In this document: positions 33,653 to 42,069 of the stretch, one piece after another | Numbering within the stretch: position 1 is the first letter of the stretch | Layout: every line of letters starts with the position of its first letter | Source: Sporosarcina pasteurii | GTDB taxonomy: Bacteria; Bacillota; Bacilli; Bacillales_A; Planococcaceae | NCBI RefSeq assembly: GCF_041295575.1 | Contig: NZ_CP160452.1 | Location: 1,922,001 to 1,986,000, forward strand | Direction: 5' to 3' | DNA: 64,000 nt | Position numbers and translations under genes: made by a program | Notes under the pieces: generated by a model | Database searches by the model: none | What the model was told of the DNA's origin: nothing | What the model saw: the letters and a program-made list of their open reading frames with translations, nothing else

Positions 33653-34810
33653 TTACAGATCCCTTTCATATTTCAAAACACCCTCTACCGCAACCGCCCG
33701 CACTGTTAATTCACTGTCCAATACTACATAATCTGCTACCTTTCCCTTTTCAATACTACCAAATTGATCTGCTTTTCCAATGCTCGCAGCGGGTGATAGT
33801 GAGCCGCGATGCCATACTCTGTATAATGGCTCTTGACTCCAAGCTTGTAAGTTCAAAACTCCCTCAATCAGTGTAAGGGTACTTCCAGCAAGTGATCCAG
33901 ATTCGGTTTTAGCTATGCCGTCTTTCATGACAACTGGAAACTCACCCAACAAATAATTCCCATCTGGCATTAAGCCGGCCCGCATACAATCCGTAATTAA
34001 CACGAGCTTATCTTTCTTTAATTTAAGGGCCATCGTTGCAACTTCCGGATGAACATGGAAACCATCGCAAATGAGTTCCGCATATGCCCTCGAATCAACC
34101 AACGCGGCACCTACAACCCCCGGTTCTCGGTGATGTAAGCCTGACATCCCATTAAATAAGTGGATGAATTTCCGTGCCCCTGCGTCAACAGCTTCTTTAC
34201 AGCACTCAAAACTCGCATCAGTATGTGCAATACCGACAACTACATCCCGACCAATTTCTCGAATAAATTCAATTGCATTTTCTCGCTCTGGCGCAATCGC
34301 AATTTTCACAATAGTCCCTTTAGCAAGCTTCTGCCATTCATTAAATTCTGTCACGCTCGGATTTTTAAAATAAATTGGATTCTGCGCACCTTTGTATTTC
34401 TCCGTAAAATAAGGGCCCTCCAAAAAGATTCCTTCTGACTTTGCACCGGATAATCCTTTATCTACAGCTTCCGTTATCGCATGAATTGCTTTTACGATGC
34501 CCTCATCTGATGCAGTCAATGTCGTCGGTAAGAAACGCGTCACGCCAAATGGTAAAATGGCTTTTGATATTGTGTCAACTGCCTCAGCAGTCCCGTCCAT
34601 TATGTCATAGCCGTTCACACCATGAATATGTGTATCGAATAAACCAGGTGCAATCGTATATCCTGTCCAATCGATAATAGTTGCACTAGGTGGGGCTTCA
34701 TTAATAAAATCTCCAAACAATCCATGCTCCACTTTTAAAAAGCCACCTTGTCTCTCTTCGTCTTCCAATAAAAAACGATTTGCTTTTATGTAATACACCT
34801 TTGGTTGCAT
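33653..34810 (-). CDS. nagA: N-acetylglucosamine-6-phosphate deacetylase
   Basis: 385 residues from ATG 34810, which has GGGAGG upstream. Amidohydrolase motifs: PGLFDTHIHGVNG (metal-binding His-x-His), FLEGPYFTEKYKGAQN with the metal Glu, VGIAHTDASFE and HLFNGMSGLHHREPG, and VLITDCMRAGL with the catalytic Asp. It converts GlcNAc-6-P to GlcN-6-P and acetate. A GlcNAc-type PTS permease lies at 45.7 kb, but no nagB is in view. It stands alone; the direct repeats and promoter at 34.9-35.0 kb upstream point away from it. Confidence 0.93.
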   Translation of the reverse strand: MQPKVYYIKANRFLLEDEERQGGFLKVEHGLFGDFINEAPPSATIIDWTGYTIAPGLFDTHIHGVNGYDIMDGTAEAVDTISKAILPFGVTRFLPTTLTASDEGIVKAIHAITEAVDKGLSGAKSEGIFLEGPYFTEKYKGAQNPIYFKNPSVTEFNEWQKLAKGTIVKIAIAPERENAIEFIREIGRDVVVGIAHTDASFECCKEAVDAGARKFIHLFNGMSGLHHREPGVVGAALVDSRAYAELICDGFHVHPEVATMALKLKKDKLVLITDCMRAGLMPDGNYLLGEFPVVMKDGIAKTESGSLAGSTLTLIEGVLNLQAWSQEPLYRVWHRGSLSPAASIGKADQFGSIEKGKVADYVVLDSELTVRAVAVEGVLKYERDL

Positions 34811-34908
34811 GTTGTGCCTCCCAATCAATTTATCTTTACTTTACGTTAACGATTCATATTATAGCAAGCGGTATTATCCATCGGTGCTACTACCTCAAAA
34901 ATGGGGGG

Positions 34909-35021
34909 GATATTTATAACGGATATTACCATGAAGTGAATACAGAAACTATTACTTTTGGGTTGCAATTGGTAGTTGACATTTTTAAAATTCCTATTAG
35001 AATAGATATTTATAACCGATA
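34909..35021 (+). promoter_or_regulatory. Promoter flanked by a 17-bp direct repeat
   Basis: GATATTTATAACGGATA at 34909-34925 and GATATTTATAACCGATA at 35005-35021, one mismatch, 96 bases apart. Between them TTGACA (34976-34981), 16 bases, TAGAAT (34998-35003). The second repeat covers the expected transcription start, a typical repressor position. The factor is unknown. Confidence 0.5.
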
Positions 35022-35209
35022 CCTCCCATTTATGTTTTTTCGAAGTGTGCTCAATATGGCGATGATGTTTCCAAGCGGTCAATCATCCAACCAGATCGAT
35101 GCGACTACCTACTTAGCAAAACATTTTAATGATTGGTTGTGTCGGGGATAACAATTACGGCGAATTTATCATGAGCAAATTATAGATGTATATTTTTTTA
35201 TGAACAATG

Positions 35210-35223
35210 TGTAACCGGTTACA
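35210..35223. promoter_or_regulatory. LacI-family operator, perfect palindrome
   Basis: TGTAACCGGTTACA, a 14-bp perfect palindrome of the LacI/GalR type with central CG. A related site precedes the LacI gene at 45 kb. Confidence 0.75.
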
Positions 35224-35313
35224 GTAATTGAACAGTGAACTGCCCACATCTTTTTAGGAAATAATGATTATGGGATTATTGTAGTAAAAATACAAACGAA
35301 CAATTGCAATTTA

Positions 35314-35327
35314 GGTAACCGGTTACA
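35314..35327. promoter_or_regulatory. LacI-family operator, second copy
   Basis: GGTAACCGGTTACA, one base off the first copy 104 bases upstream (about ten helical turns), suggesting looping or cooperative binding upstream of the nucleoside hydrolase/NupC genes. Confidence 0.72.
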
Positions 35328-35477
35328 GAAAAGCAGTATAGGTTTTAATAGACTTCGATAAGTTGACAAACGAGTCGAATTTTCACTGTCATAGGAAAGT
35401 TAAATTGATACTACAAAATTTACTTTTGAATAAATAACCGCTTATTTTTATGAAAAATGATTAGGAGGAACAACATT

Positions 35478-36374
35478 ATGAAGAGAATTCCAATTATTAT
35501 CGACACAGATCCCGGCATTGATGATGCGGCCGCGATAGGTTTAGCTTTGTACAGGGATGATTTAGAGGTGAAATTAATTACGACAGTAGCAGGTAATGTT
35601 GATATTGATAATATTACAACGAACGCCTTAAAGCTTGTCACATTTTTCGATAAGGACATTCCTGTTGCTAGAGGGATGGATACTCCCTTATTGAAACCGG
35701 CACTTGGAAATAAAGTACACGGCGTAACAGGAATGGATGGCTATGACTTCCCTCAACCTACACGGAGAATTACAAATAAACATGCCGTTGAGGCAATGCG
35801 TTCTTTATTAGAGGAATCAGAAGAAAAAATTACAATTGTACCTATTGGACCATTAACAAATATCGCAGTATTGCTCTTAATGTATCCCCAGTTGAAAAGT
35901 AAAATTGAAAGTATTGTATTAATGGGTGGTTCTTTATCTGGTGGAAACGTGAACGGAGCTGCTGAGTTTAATATGTGGGCGGATCCCCATGCTGCAAAAA
36001 TGGTTTTCGACTCCGGCTTGGATATTGTAATGATTGGTTTAGACGTTACATTGAAAGCGCGTATTGGAGAAGAGATATTATCAAAATCCTCAAATAAATC
36101 AGCTGACATGTTTAACGCGATTTTCCGCCATTACATAGACGGCGATATGGATAGCGGTGTAGTCATGCATGATTCATGTGCAATCGCTTACTTAACAAAT
36201 CCTGAGCTGTTCACGATTGAGCGTCGGCTTGTCGAGGTCGTCACAGATGGCCCTGCCGGTGGGATGACAATGGAATTGTTTGGAAAAGAAGAGACAAACG
36301 TAAGTGTCGCGGTCGGAATTGATTCTGAAGCCTTTCAAGATTGGTTTCTTGGTACATTAAATAAAATGATCTAA
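35478..36374 (+). CDS. Ribonucleoside hydrolase (IunH/Rih family)
   Basis: 298 residues from ATG 35478, preceded by AGGAGG; the in-frame start at 35457 lies before this site. The calcium-site signature IIDTDPGIDDAAA opens the protein. NMWADPHAAKMVF and the late catalytic His in VVMHDSCAIA complete the active site. It hydrolyses a ribonucleoside to base and ribose. Next gene is a NupC transporter; upstream are two LacI-type operators, so it is probably induced by nucleosides or ribose through the LacI protein at 44 kb. A second paralogue lies at 41076-42008. Confidence 0.92.
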   Translation: MKRIPIIIDTDPGIDDAAAIGLALYRDDLEVKLITTVAGNVDIDNITTNALKLVTFFDKDIPVARGMDTPLLKPALGNKVHGVTGMDGYDFPQPTRRITNKHAVEAMRSLLEESEEKITIVPIGPLTNIAVLLLMYPQLKSKIESIVLMGGSLSGGNVNGAAEFNMWADPHAAKMVFDSGLDIVMIGLDVTLKARIGEEILSKSSNKSADMFNAIFRHYIDGDMDSGVVMHDSCAIAYLTNPELFTIERRLVEVVTDGPAGGMTMELFGKEETNVSVAVGIDSEAFQDWFLGTLNKMI

Positions 36375-36399
36375 TTTTGGATAAAGGGTGAAAGTAATT

Positions 36400-36474
36400 A
36401 TGTTCTTTTTACATAATACTTTTACTCCACTTTTTACAGCAAATACTCTAACAAGAATAAGGTGTTTAAGTTGA
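36400..36474 (+). CDS. Possible leader peptide coupled to the NupC gene
   Basis: 24 codons from ATG 36400 (AAAGGGTG site) encoding MFFLHNTFTPLFTANTLTRI then RCLS. Its TGA stop overlaps the TTG start of the transporter in the form TTGA, the classic arrangement for translational coupling. No family is recognisable, so it may be a translated leader rather than a functional peptide. Confidence 0.4.
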   Translation: MFFLHNTFTPLFTANTLTRIRCLS

Positions 36475-37667
36475 AATATATTATTTTCATCCTGTGTTTA
36501 ATTGCAATCTTTTTATTAGCATATGTGGTGAGTTTCGATCGAAAAATGGTTAAAAAGAAACTGATAACAATTGCAAAAATTATTGGTATTCAAATCATAC
36601 TAGCATACATATTCCTTCATACCACCCTTGGTGTAACAATCATTGGCGCAATATCGAAAATGTTCGAGAAACTGCTAGGTTATGCGAATGTTGGAATTGA
36701 ATTCGTATTCGGCGGCGTGATTGAAAGCGGATTAGCTTCTTTCGTAATACTCGCCTTACTCCCTATTGTATTTATTTGTGCACTACTTGGGATTTTACAG
36801 TATATAAAAATTCTCCCTTTGTTTGTTAAAGTGATGGGCTATCTACTTAACAAAATTAGTAGGCTTGGAAGATTAGAATCATATAGTGCGGTAAGTGCAA
36901 TCGTAATTGGTATGACAGCAGTGTTTGTATCAATTAAAGATACGCTTCCAAAACTAAATAATAGACAGATGTATTCAATTGCAGCCTGTTCAATTTCAAC
37001 AGTAGATTTAAGTATCGTTGGGGCTTATATGAACATGATTGACCCTAAATATGTCATTATCGCAATCGTATTAAATTTGTTTAGTGTGTTTGTTATTCTT
37101 TCCATCATTAATCCATATAATCCGGATGAAGATAACGGTGCGTTATCCATTCAAAATAATCCGGCGGAAAAAGATGAACGTGGATTTTTTGAAGTGTTAG
37201 CCGACTACATGATGGATGGGTTTAATATTATCCTTGCAATCATAGCGATGTTATTAGGTTTTGTAGCATTAATTGCTTTCCTAAATGGGATATTTGGTGC
37301 TATTTTTGGCGTGGATTTCCAAACGATTCTCGGCTATCTCTTTGCTCCTCTTGCATTTCTTCTTGGTGTGCAATGGGACGAAGCAGTCCAATTCGGCGGC
37401 TTAATTGCCACAAAGCTTCTTTCAAATGAGTTTGTTGCAATGATGAGCTTTATTGATATGGAAGGTTTTTCGGAAAGATCTATTGGTATTATCTCAGTAT
37501 TCCTAGTATCGTTTGCAAACTTTGGATCAGTAGGGATGATCATCGGCGCATTAAAAGGCTTATGCCCTGATCAAAGTAAAGTAGTTGCTGGATTTAGTAT
37601 GCGTCTATTATACGGAGCAACTTTAGTAAGTTTCTTATCAGCTGCAGTTGTTGGTTTAGTATTATAA
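36471..37667 (+). CDS. Concentrative nucleoside transporter, NupC family
   Basis: 398 residues if TTG 36471 is the start (AAGGTG six bases upstream); a GTG at 36462 is in frame. About 9-10 membrane segments. FGGVIESGLASFVILALLPI and the CNT core LLSNEFVAMMSFIDMEGFSE, with FANFGSVGMIIGALKGLCP, match NupC/CNT transporters. It imports nucleosides with H+ or Na+. Operon with the nucleoside hydrolase upstream. A paralogue of similar length is at 42070-43305. Confidence 0.9.
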   Translation: MKYIIFILCLIAIFLLAYVVSFDRKMVKKKLITIAKIIGIQIILAYIFLHTTLGVTIIGAISKMFEKLLGYANVGIEFVFGGVIESGLASFVILALLPIVFICALLGILQYIKILPLFVKVMGYLLNKISRLGRLESYSAVSAIVIGMTAVFVSIKDTLPKLNNRQMYSIAACSISTVDLSIVGAYMNMIDPKYVIIAIVLNLFSVFVILSIINPYNPDEDNGALSIQNNPAEKDERGFFEVLADYMMDGFNIILAIIAMLLGFVALIAFLNGIFGAIFGVDFQTILGYLFAPLAFLLGVQWDEAVQFGGLIATKLLSNEFVAMMSFIDMEGFSERSIGIISVFLVSFANFGSVGMIIGALKGLCPDQSKVVAGFSMRLLYGATLVSFLSAAVVGLVL

Positions 37668-37746
37668 GCTTAGGATATATCTAGGAGACTAAGTCACATT
37701 AATTGACCAAGAAAAAGAAGCCTTGAAAGGAATCAGCTTAGAATGA

Positions 37747-37777
37747 AATCACCCACATATATCGATGATGGGTGATT
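37747..37777 (+). terminator. Terminator of the hydrolase/NupC operon
   Basis: AATCACCCA and TGGGTGATT, then TTCTTTG, about 80 bases past the NupC stop. Confidence 0.75.
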
Positions 37778-37958
37778 TTCTTTGTTAACTTCTAAAGTCC
37801 TCTCGTAATGCAGGGTACTGCCCGCACATAAGCTCCCCCAAGTTACTTGGTTCGCGGGTATTATTGAGTACAGCTAAGGAAATATAGAGCTTCTGTCATC
37901 TTTTTCACCAGCGGTATTTAATTTACCAATTGAAGATTTAAAATAGCGTAGGAAAAAC

Positions 37959-38252
37959 CTAATTCTTGCCTATTTTTGACGAGGAATTAGGCGTCCAATT
38001 CACCATAAAAATACTAATAAATATGCAAACGCCACCGAACATTACATGCCAATCAATCATTTCATCCAATAATAACCAACCCGCAAGAACACCGAAAAAT
38101 GGAGCTAAAAATAAGAATGCACTTGTCTTACCGGGGTCGCCTGCTTGTAAAAGATAAAACCAAACGGAAAACTGTACAATGGAAGCCATGAATACTAGCC
38201 ATGACAATATGGTAATCGATAAGGCAGTAATTTGAAACGAAGGAGTTTCCAT
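37959..38252 (-). pseudogene. EamA/DMT transporter, 3' part (split by IS element)
   Basis: The C-terminal half of a drug/metabolite transporter: METPSFQITALSITILSWLV, then QAGDPGKTSAFLFLAPFFGV and the last segment. It continues the frame of the 5' part at 39770-40254, from which it is split by the TnpB element. The frame upstream of Met 38252 is element sequence, so the ATG-initiated frame from 38276 is not a natural start. Confidence 0.85.
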
Positions 38253-38400
38253 TGAACCTCTCATGACTAAAGTCACGAGATTCTTGGGAAGAGAGCATAC
38301 TTGATGGATAGCCGTGATGCTATCACCAGAGGTTTCTCTTATTTACCAAGCTATCTCCGTAGTTCCTACGGTTAGTAGGTTTTAACCCCACACTTGTATC
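38250..38400 (-). ncRNA. Probable TnpB guide (omega/reRNA) at the right end
   Basis: The 3' end of tnpB and the following ~120 bases fold into hairpins (CCGTAG/CTACGG, GTGAT/ATCAC, then the terminal CTCGTGACT/AGTCATGAG). In this family such a region makes the guide RNA whose 3' guide is the flanking host DNA, here the EamA sequence after 38252. Known biology applied to visible structure; transcription was not tested. Confidence 0.5.
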
Positions 38401-39770
38401 AGCGTTTTAAGCCCTTCGTTCAAAATATTTCGACTTGCATTGATATCCCGGTCGTGTTCAGTTCCGCATGTTGAACATATCCATTGTCGAATATTCAGCG
38501 GTTTCTTGCCATCTTGCACGCCGCACTCCGAACAAATTTGACTGGATGGAAACCATCTATCAACTTTGATAATTTTTCTGCCGTACCAGTCTGCTTTATA
38601 TACTAATTTAGTGACAAAACTGGACCAGGATACATCCGAAATACTTTTGCCTAGTTTTTTATTGCGCAGCATCCCTTTTATATTTAAGTCTTCAATACAG
38701 ATGACATCGTGGTTTTTGATGATTTCTGTACTGAGCTTATTTAGAAAATCGGCACGCTGATTCGTTACTTTTTCATGTAGTTTTGCCGTTTTACGCTTTT
38801 GTTTTTGATAGTTCTTCGCATCCGAAAGTTTGACGCCATTTTGCTTGGCAACGAATGCTCGTCTTGACAGTTTGCGTTGTTCACGCTTCAATTTCTTTTC
38901 CATTTTCGCCGTGAACCGATTGTTGTCTATTTTGCGTCCATCAGAAAGGATCGCAAAGTCAGTGATTCCCAAATCAATGCCAATAGCGGTATTCGTTTTT
39001 GACAGTTCGTAAATTTCCTCTTCACACAAAATGGAAACAAAATATTTCCCGCTAGCATATTTGCGAATCGTCGCATTGAGAATACGGCCTTTCGGTTCCT
39101 GGCTTTTGGCGAACTTAACCAATCCTAGTTTTGGAAGCTGAATACTTTTTCCTTTTAACTCAATATTGTTGTTTACATTTTTCGTTATGTAGCTTTGGAC
39201 GGGATTCATTTTACTTTTGAATTGAGGTTTGTTATTTTGCTTTTTGAAAAACCGAGAAAAAGCATCGGCAAGATTTTTGAGTGAGGATTGAAGTGCGATG
39301 CTATCGACTTCTTTTAGCCAACAAGTAGCTTCTGCTATTTTCATTTGAGGAAGCATGGCGGAACATGCGTGATACGATAATCCCTTACCAGTTTCGGTGT
39401 AGGATCTGTTCCATAGATCCAGAAAATGATTGAAAACAAATCTTGAACAGCCTATTGTTTTGGCAATTAGGATTTCTTGTTCTTTATTCGGATAGAGACG
39501 AAACTGATAAGCTTTATGTCGAAGCATTCACACTTACCTCCTAAACCTTTTTCTGATTCAGTATATACTTTCGTATTTGTTCTTCGGTAATTTTAGGCTT
39601 AGAAAACACCTCAATATTTGATTTGTATCTGTATTGCTGAATACCCTTTAGTAGTAGACTTTAAACACTTATACAAATTAATACATGCCGGTCGATTAAC
39701 ATAGCTAAAGCTATGCCTCAACCGAAGCCGATTCATCCCACGACTGAAGTCACGGGTGTTCTCGGCTTAT
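38252..39770 (-). mobile_element. IS200/IS605-type element with TnpB only
   Basis: About 1.52 kb. It carries a tnpB gene and no tnpA. Both ends hold related subterminal hairpins: CCCGTGACTTCAGTCGTGGG near the left end (minus-strand sense) and CTCGTGACTTTAGTCATGAG near the right end. There is no target duplication, as expected for this family. Removing the element rejoins the EamA frame (LW, then ETPSF), which fixes its limits to within one or two bases. Confidence 0.85.
38382..39527 (-). CDS. tnpB: TnpB, RNA-guided nuclease of an IS605-family element
   Basis: 381 residues, full length. An N-terminal helix-turn-helix region (YQFRLYPNKEQEILIAKTIG) precedes a RuvC nuclease. The three acidic residues are visible in AIGIDLGITDFAIL (Asp), VICIEDLNIKGML (Glu) and RDINASRNIL (Asp). 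The four-cysteine zinc ribbon CSECGVQ...CSTCGTEHDRD is intact. TnpB cuts DNA beside a short target motif and helps the element persist. All residues needed for activity are present. No TnpA is in the window, so mobility would need one in trans. Confidence 0.93.
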   Translation of the reverse strand: MLRHKAYQFRLYPNKEQEILIAKTIGCSRFVFNHFLDLWNRSYTETGKGLSYHACSAMLPQMKIAEATCWLKEVDSIALQSSLKNLADAFSRFFKKQNNKPQFKSKMNPVQSYITKNVNNNIELKGKSIQLPKLGLVKFAKSQEPKGRILNATIRKYASGKYFVSILCEEEIYELSKTNTAIGIDLGITDFAILSDGRKIDNNRFTAKMEKKLKREQRKLSRRAFVAKQNGVKLSDAKNYQKQKRKTAKLHEKVTNQRADFLNKLSTEIIKNHDVICIEDLNIKGMLRNKKLGKSISDVSWSSFVTKLVYKADWYGRKIIKVDRWFPSSQICSECGVQDGKKPLNIRQWICSTCGTEHDRDINASRNILNEGLKTLIQVWG

Positions 39771-40254
39771 CCATAAAAAACTGCCCACCAACAGAATGAG
39801 TCCACCAAACAACATTTGATAGGCCGTTAAAACCCATGTATTAATAGGAGGGCCCCACATTTTGATTAGTAGTGTTCCGATAGCCCACGAAATGGCTGAA
39901 AGCCCCCCCAAAAGTGTTCCAAATATAACAACCAAAAGGGGATTCATAAAGGTTAGGATAGACGATTGTCCCGATGTGATGGTACGTAAACTGACAAAGA
40001 TACATCCCATGACACCCGCTTGTTTGAAAAAGACCAATCAGTGCTATTTTAAGCCAATCTGAAACCTTTTTGGGATGAGCAAGTCTTAAAACTTTTACGA
40101 TAATTGCCATGAAGCCCCCTGCTAAGAGGAATCGTATTGCAACCAACATAATCGGTGTGGCGTAGATCAGCCCAATCTTTCCAATCGCAAATGCAGATCC
40201 CATTAAGGATGTGGTCAATACAACTAAGAATCCAGTAAGCCATTTGTTCATCAT
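39770..40254 (-). pseudogene. EamA/DMT transporter, 5' part with frameshift
   Basis: From ATG 40254 (GGGGAATGC upstream): the first four membrane segments of an EamA permease (LTGFLVVLTTSLMGSAFAIG). The frame breaks at about 40025, after LIGLFQ, and resumes one base off as AGVMGCIFVSLRTITSG, running on to the IS element at 39770. So the gene is broken twice, by an indel and by an insertion. Confidence 0.85.
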
Positions 40255-40348
40255 TGCATTCCCCTTCGCAAATATCCCATTTATCTTCGTGCTTTTTCAT
40301 ACTGTTCCTCGAACTTTAAATTACGGCTTTACGATCCTTATATAGAAC

Positions 40349-40939
40349 TCATTTATCATATAATCCTTTTCCGTCAAGAATATGTTGTATATATTTCTCA
40401 ACTCTCGACGTTCGTGTTTTAGACTGTTTCGCTTGAGAAAAATATAGGCTATACGCCCTTTGTCTCCCAAGCGTTAATGCTTCAAAAGCTTTTTTCAAAG
40501 CAGGGGTTTCATCGAATTTCTGTTGCAGTTCTTCGGGTATTTGAATTTCTGTTTTCTTTTCAACTTTCAAACCGGCTTTCTCAACTTCAATTGCATTAAA
40601 AATATAATCTTTCAATATAGATTCATTTTCAATGATTTCTTGAACTTTGGTAAAACGAATTTGGCGTGCGGCCTGTACATTTTTCGTTTGTTGAATAAGA
40701 ATTCCTTGGGGATCTTCTAGCAAAGCACCTTTATGAAACAAGAATGCGCAATATTCCTTAAAGCCATGGATTAACACAATGTTTTTGTTATCTAATGTAT
40801 AACATGGATGATTCCATTTAAAATCCTCAGTCAGTCCGCAGTCAAGAGCGATATCCCTCATTGCCACAAACTCCTCTTTCCAGTTGGTTGCCTTCCTTAA
40901 ATATTCGTCAACTTTAGGATTTATTTTACGATTTGTCAT
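40349..40939 (-). CDS. YdeI/DUF1801 family protein
   Basis: 196 residues. The DUF1801 core (WNHPCYTLDNKNIVLIHGFK, then CAFLFHKGALLEDPQGIL) is followed by the C-terminal OmpD-associated YdeI segment with LGRQRAYSLYFSQAKQSKTR and SRVEKYIQHILDGKG. Members are widespread and of unclear function; some are linked to antimicrobial peptide tolerance. No operon partner. The hairpin ACCCG/CGGGT at about 40970-40988 is upstream. Confidence 0.82.
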   Translation of the reverse strand: MTNRKINPKVDEYLRKATNWKEEFVAMRDIALDCGLTEDFKWNHPCYTLDNKNIVLIHGFKEYCAFLFHKGALLEDPQGILIQQTKNVQAARQIRFTKVQEIIENESILKDYIFNAIEVEKAGLKVEKKTEIQIPEELQQKFDETPALKKAFEALTLGRQRAYSLYFSQAKQSKTRTSRVEKYIQHILDGKGLYDK

Positions 40940-41036
40940 TCGTCACACCTTCTTCAATTATATATAATTACCCGTTAAGGCGGGTTATATTTTATTATAT
41001 TTAAACATAGCACAGAATAATGGATTCATGTAAAAA

Positions 41037-41067
41037 AACACCAACGAATTGATTTTCGTTGGTGTTT
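41037..41067 (-). terminator. Terminator of the second nucleoside operon
   Basis: ACACCAACGAA and TTCGTTGGTGT around TTGATT, then T residues on the minus strand, 10 bases past the last gene's stop. Confidence 0.85.
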
Positions 41068-41075
41068 AGAAGATT

Positions 41076-42008
41076 TTATGCCTGTTTTAAAGTATCAATA
41101 AACATCGTTACAAATTTCTCATTCTCAACATCTAAACAAACTTCCATGTTCGGTTCTTGCTTCCAAATATTACGGAAGTCACAGATTGTTTGTCCGTAGT
41201 TTAATTCACTTTGTGTTTCAACTTCAACAAAATGCTTCTCCGTTTGCACGATAGAAGAATCAATCGCAACTCCGATTGTTAATGGATCATGAAGTGCACA
41301 ACCGTCAATCCCGTATTTTTGTTTACTAAACCCTCTGAATACTTCAGAACTTTCTACAATGAAGTCATAGTATTTCGTTCCTTTTAATTCTTCCATGCGC
41401 TCGCGTGTTAAGAATGTTTTATGCGTAACATCTAGGCCAACAAGCTTCAATGAAAGACCTGAATGGAATACAATTTTAGCAGCTTCCGCATCGGCAAAAA
41501 TATTGAATTCAGCATTTGGAAGTTTATTACCCATTCCCGCTTTTGTAACAAGTCCACCCATGATGACCACTTCACTTACCCACTCCGCTAATCTTGGCTC
41601 TTTACGTAGTGCTAACGCCAAGTTTGTAAGTGGACCAACCATGATGAATGTGATATCACCTTTATGTTTTTTCGCTTGTTCAATCATGAAATCTGGTGCG
41701 AAAATATCCGATTCTTCATCATCTACAGTTATATGATCAAGTGCATCGCCAATTCCATCTTTACCATGAACACGAAATTCGTGATTAGGTTCTGTTAAAA
41801 GCGGAAGACTTGCCCCTCTATAAGCCTTAACTTCTTCATTTCCGATTAACTTCAGGATTTTCTTCGTGTTTTTCATAACATAATCAATTGGGACATTCCC
41901 ATTTACGCCTGTAATCCCTAGAAGATCAAGTTGCTTACTCTCAATTGCGTAAATGATTGCATACGCGTCATCTATCCCAGTATCAACGTCTAAAATAACT
42001 TTTTTCAT
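41076..42008 (-). CDS. Ribonucleoside hydrolase (IunH/Rih family), second copy
   Basis: 310 residues. VILDVDTGIDDAYAIIYAIE gives the calcium-binding aspartates (DVD in place of DTD), NIFADAEAAKIVF and GCALHDPLTIGVAI the rest of the site. It is a different subfamily from the copy at 35.5 kb, judging by the start motif, so it may prefer other bases. It is the last gene of the operon LacI, ribokinase, NupC, hydrolase. The ribose released can go to the ribokinase upstream. Confidence 0.92.
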   Translation of the reverse strand: MKKVILDVDTGIDDAYAIIYAIESKQLDLLGITGVNGNVPIDYVMKNTKKILKLIGNEEVKAYRGASLPLLTEPNHEFRVHGKDGIGDALDHITVDDEESDIFAPDFMIEQAKKHKGDITFIMVGPLTNLALALRKEPRLAEWVSEVVIMGGLVTKAGMGNKLPNAEFNIFADAEAAKIVFHSGLSLKLVGLDVTHKTFLTRERMEELKGTKYYDFIVESSEVFRGFSKQKYGIDGCALHDPLTIGVAIDSSIVQTEKHFVEVETQSELNYGQTICDFRNIWKQEPNMEVCLDVENEKFVTMFIDTLKQA

Positions 42009-42069
42009 TCTAAATCTCTCCTTAATTTCAAAAAAATATTACTTTAATAACACTTCACGATCGTTAATC

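Larger units (their letters stand above)
34811..35477. other. Long regulatory gap between nagA and the nucleoside hydrolase gene
   Basis: 667 bases. It contains a 17-bp direct repeat around a plus-strand promoter (34909-35021), and two LacI-type palindromes (35210-35223, 35314-35327). A reading frame at 35033-35151 lacks a ribosome site and recognisable features; I do not call it. The leader before iunH may therefore be long or have an internal promoter (TTGACA at about 35364). Confidence 0.5.
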
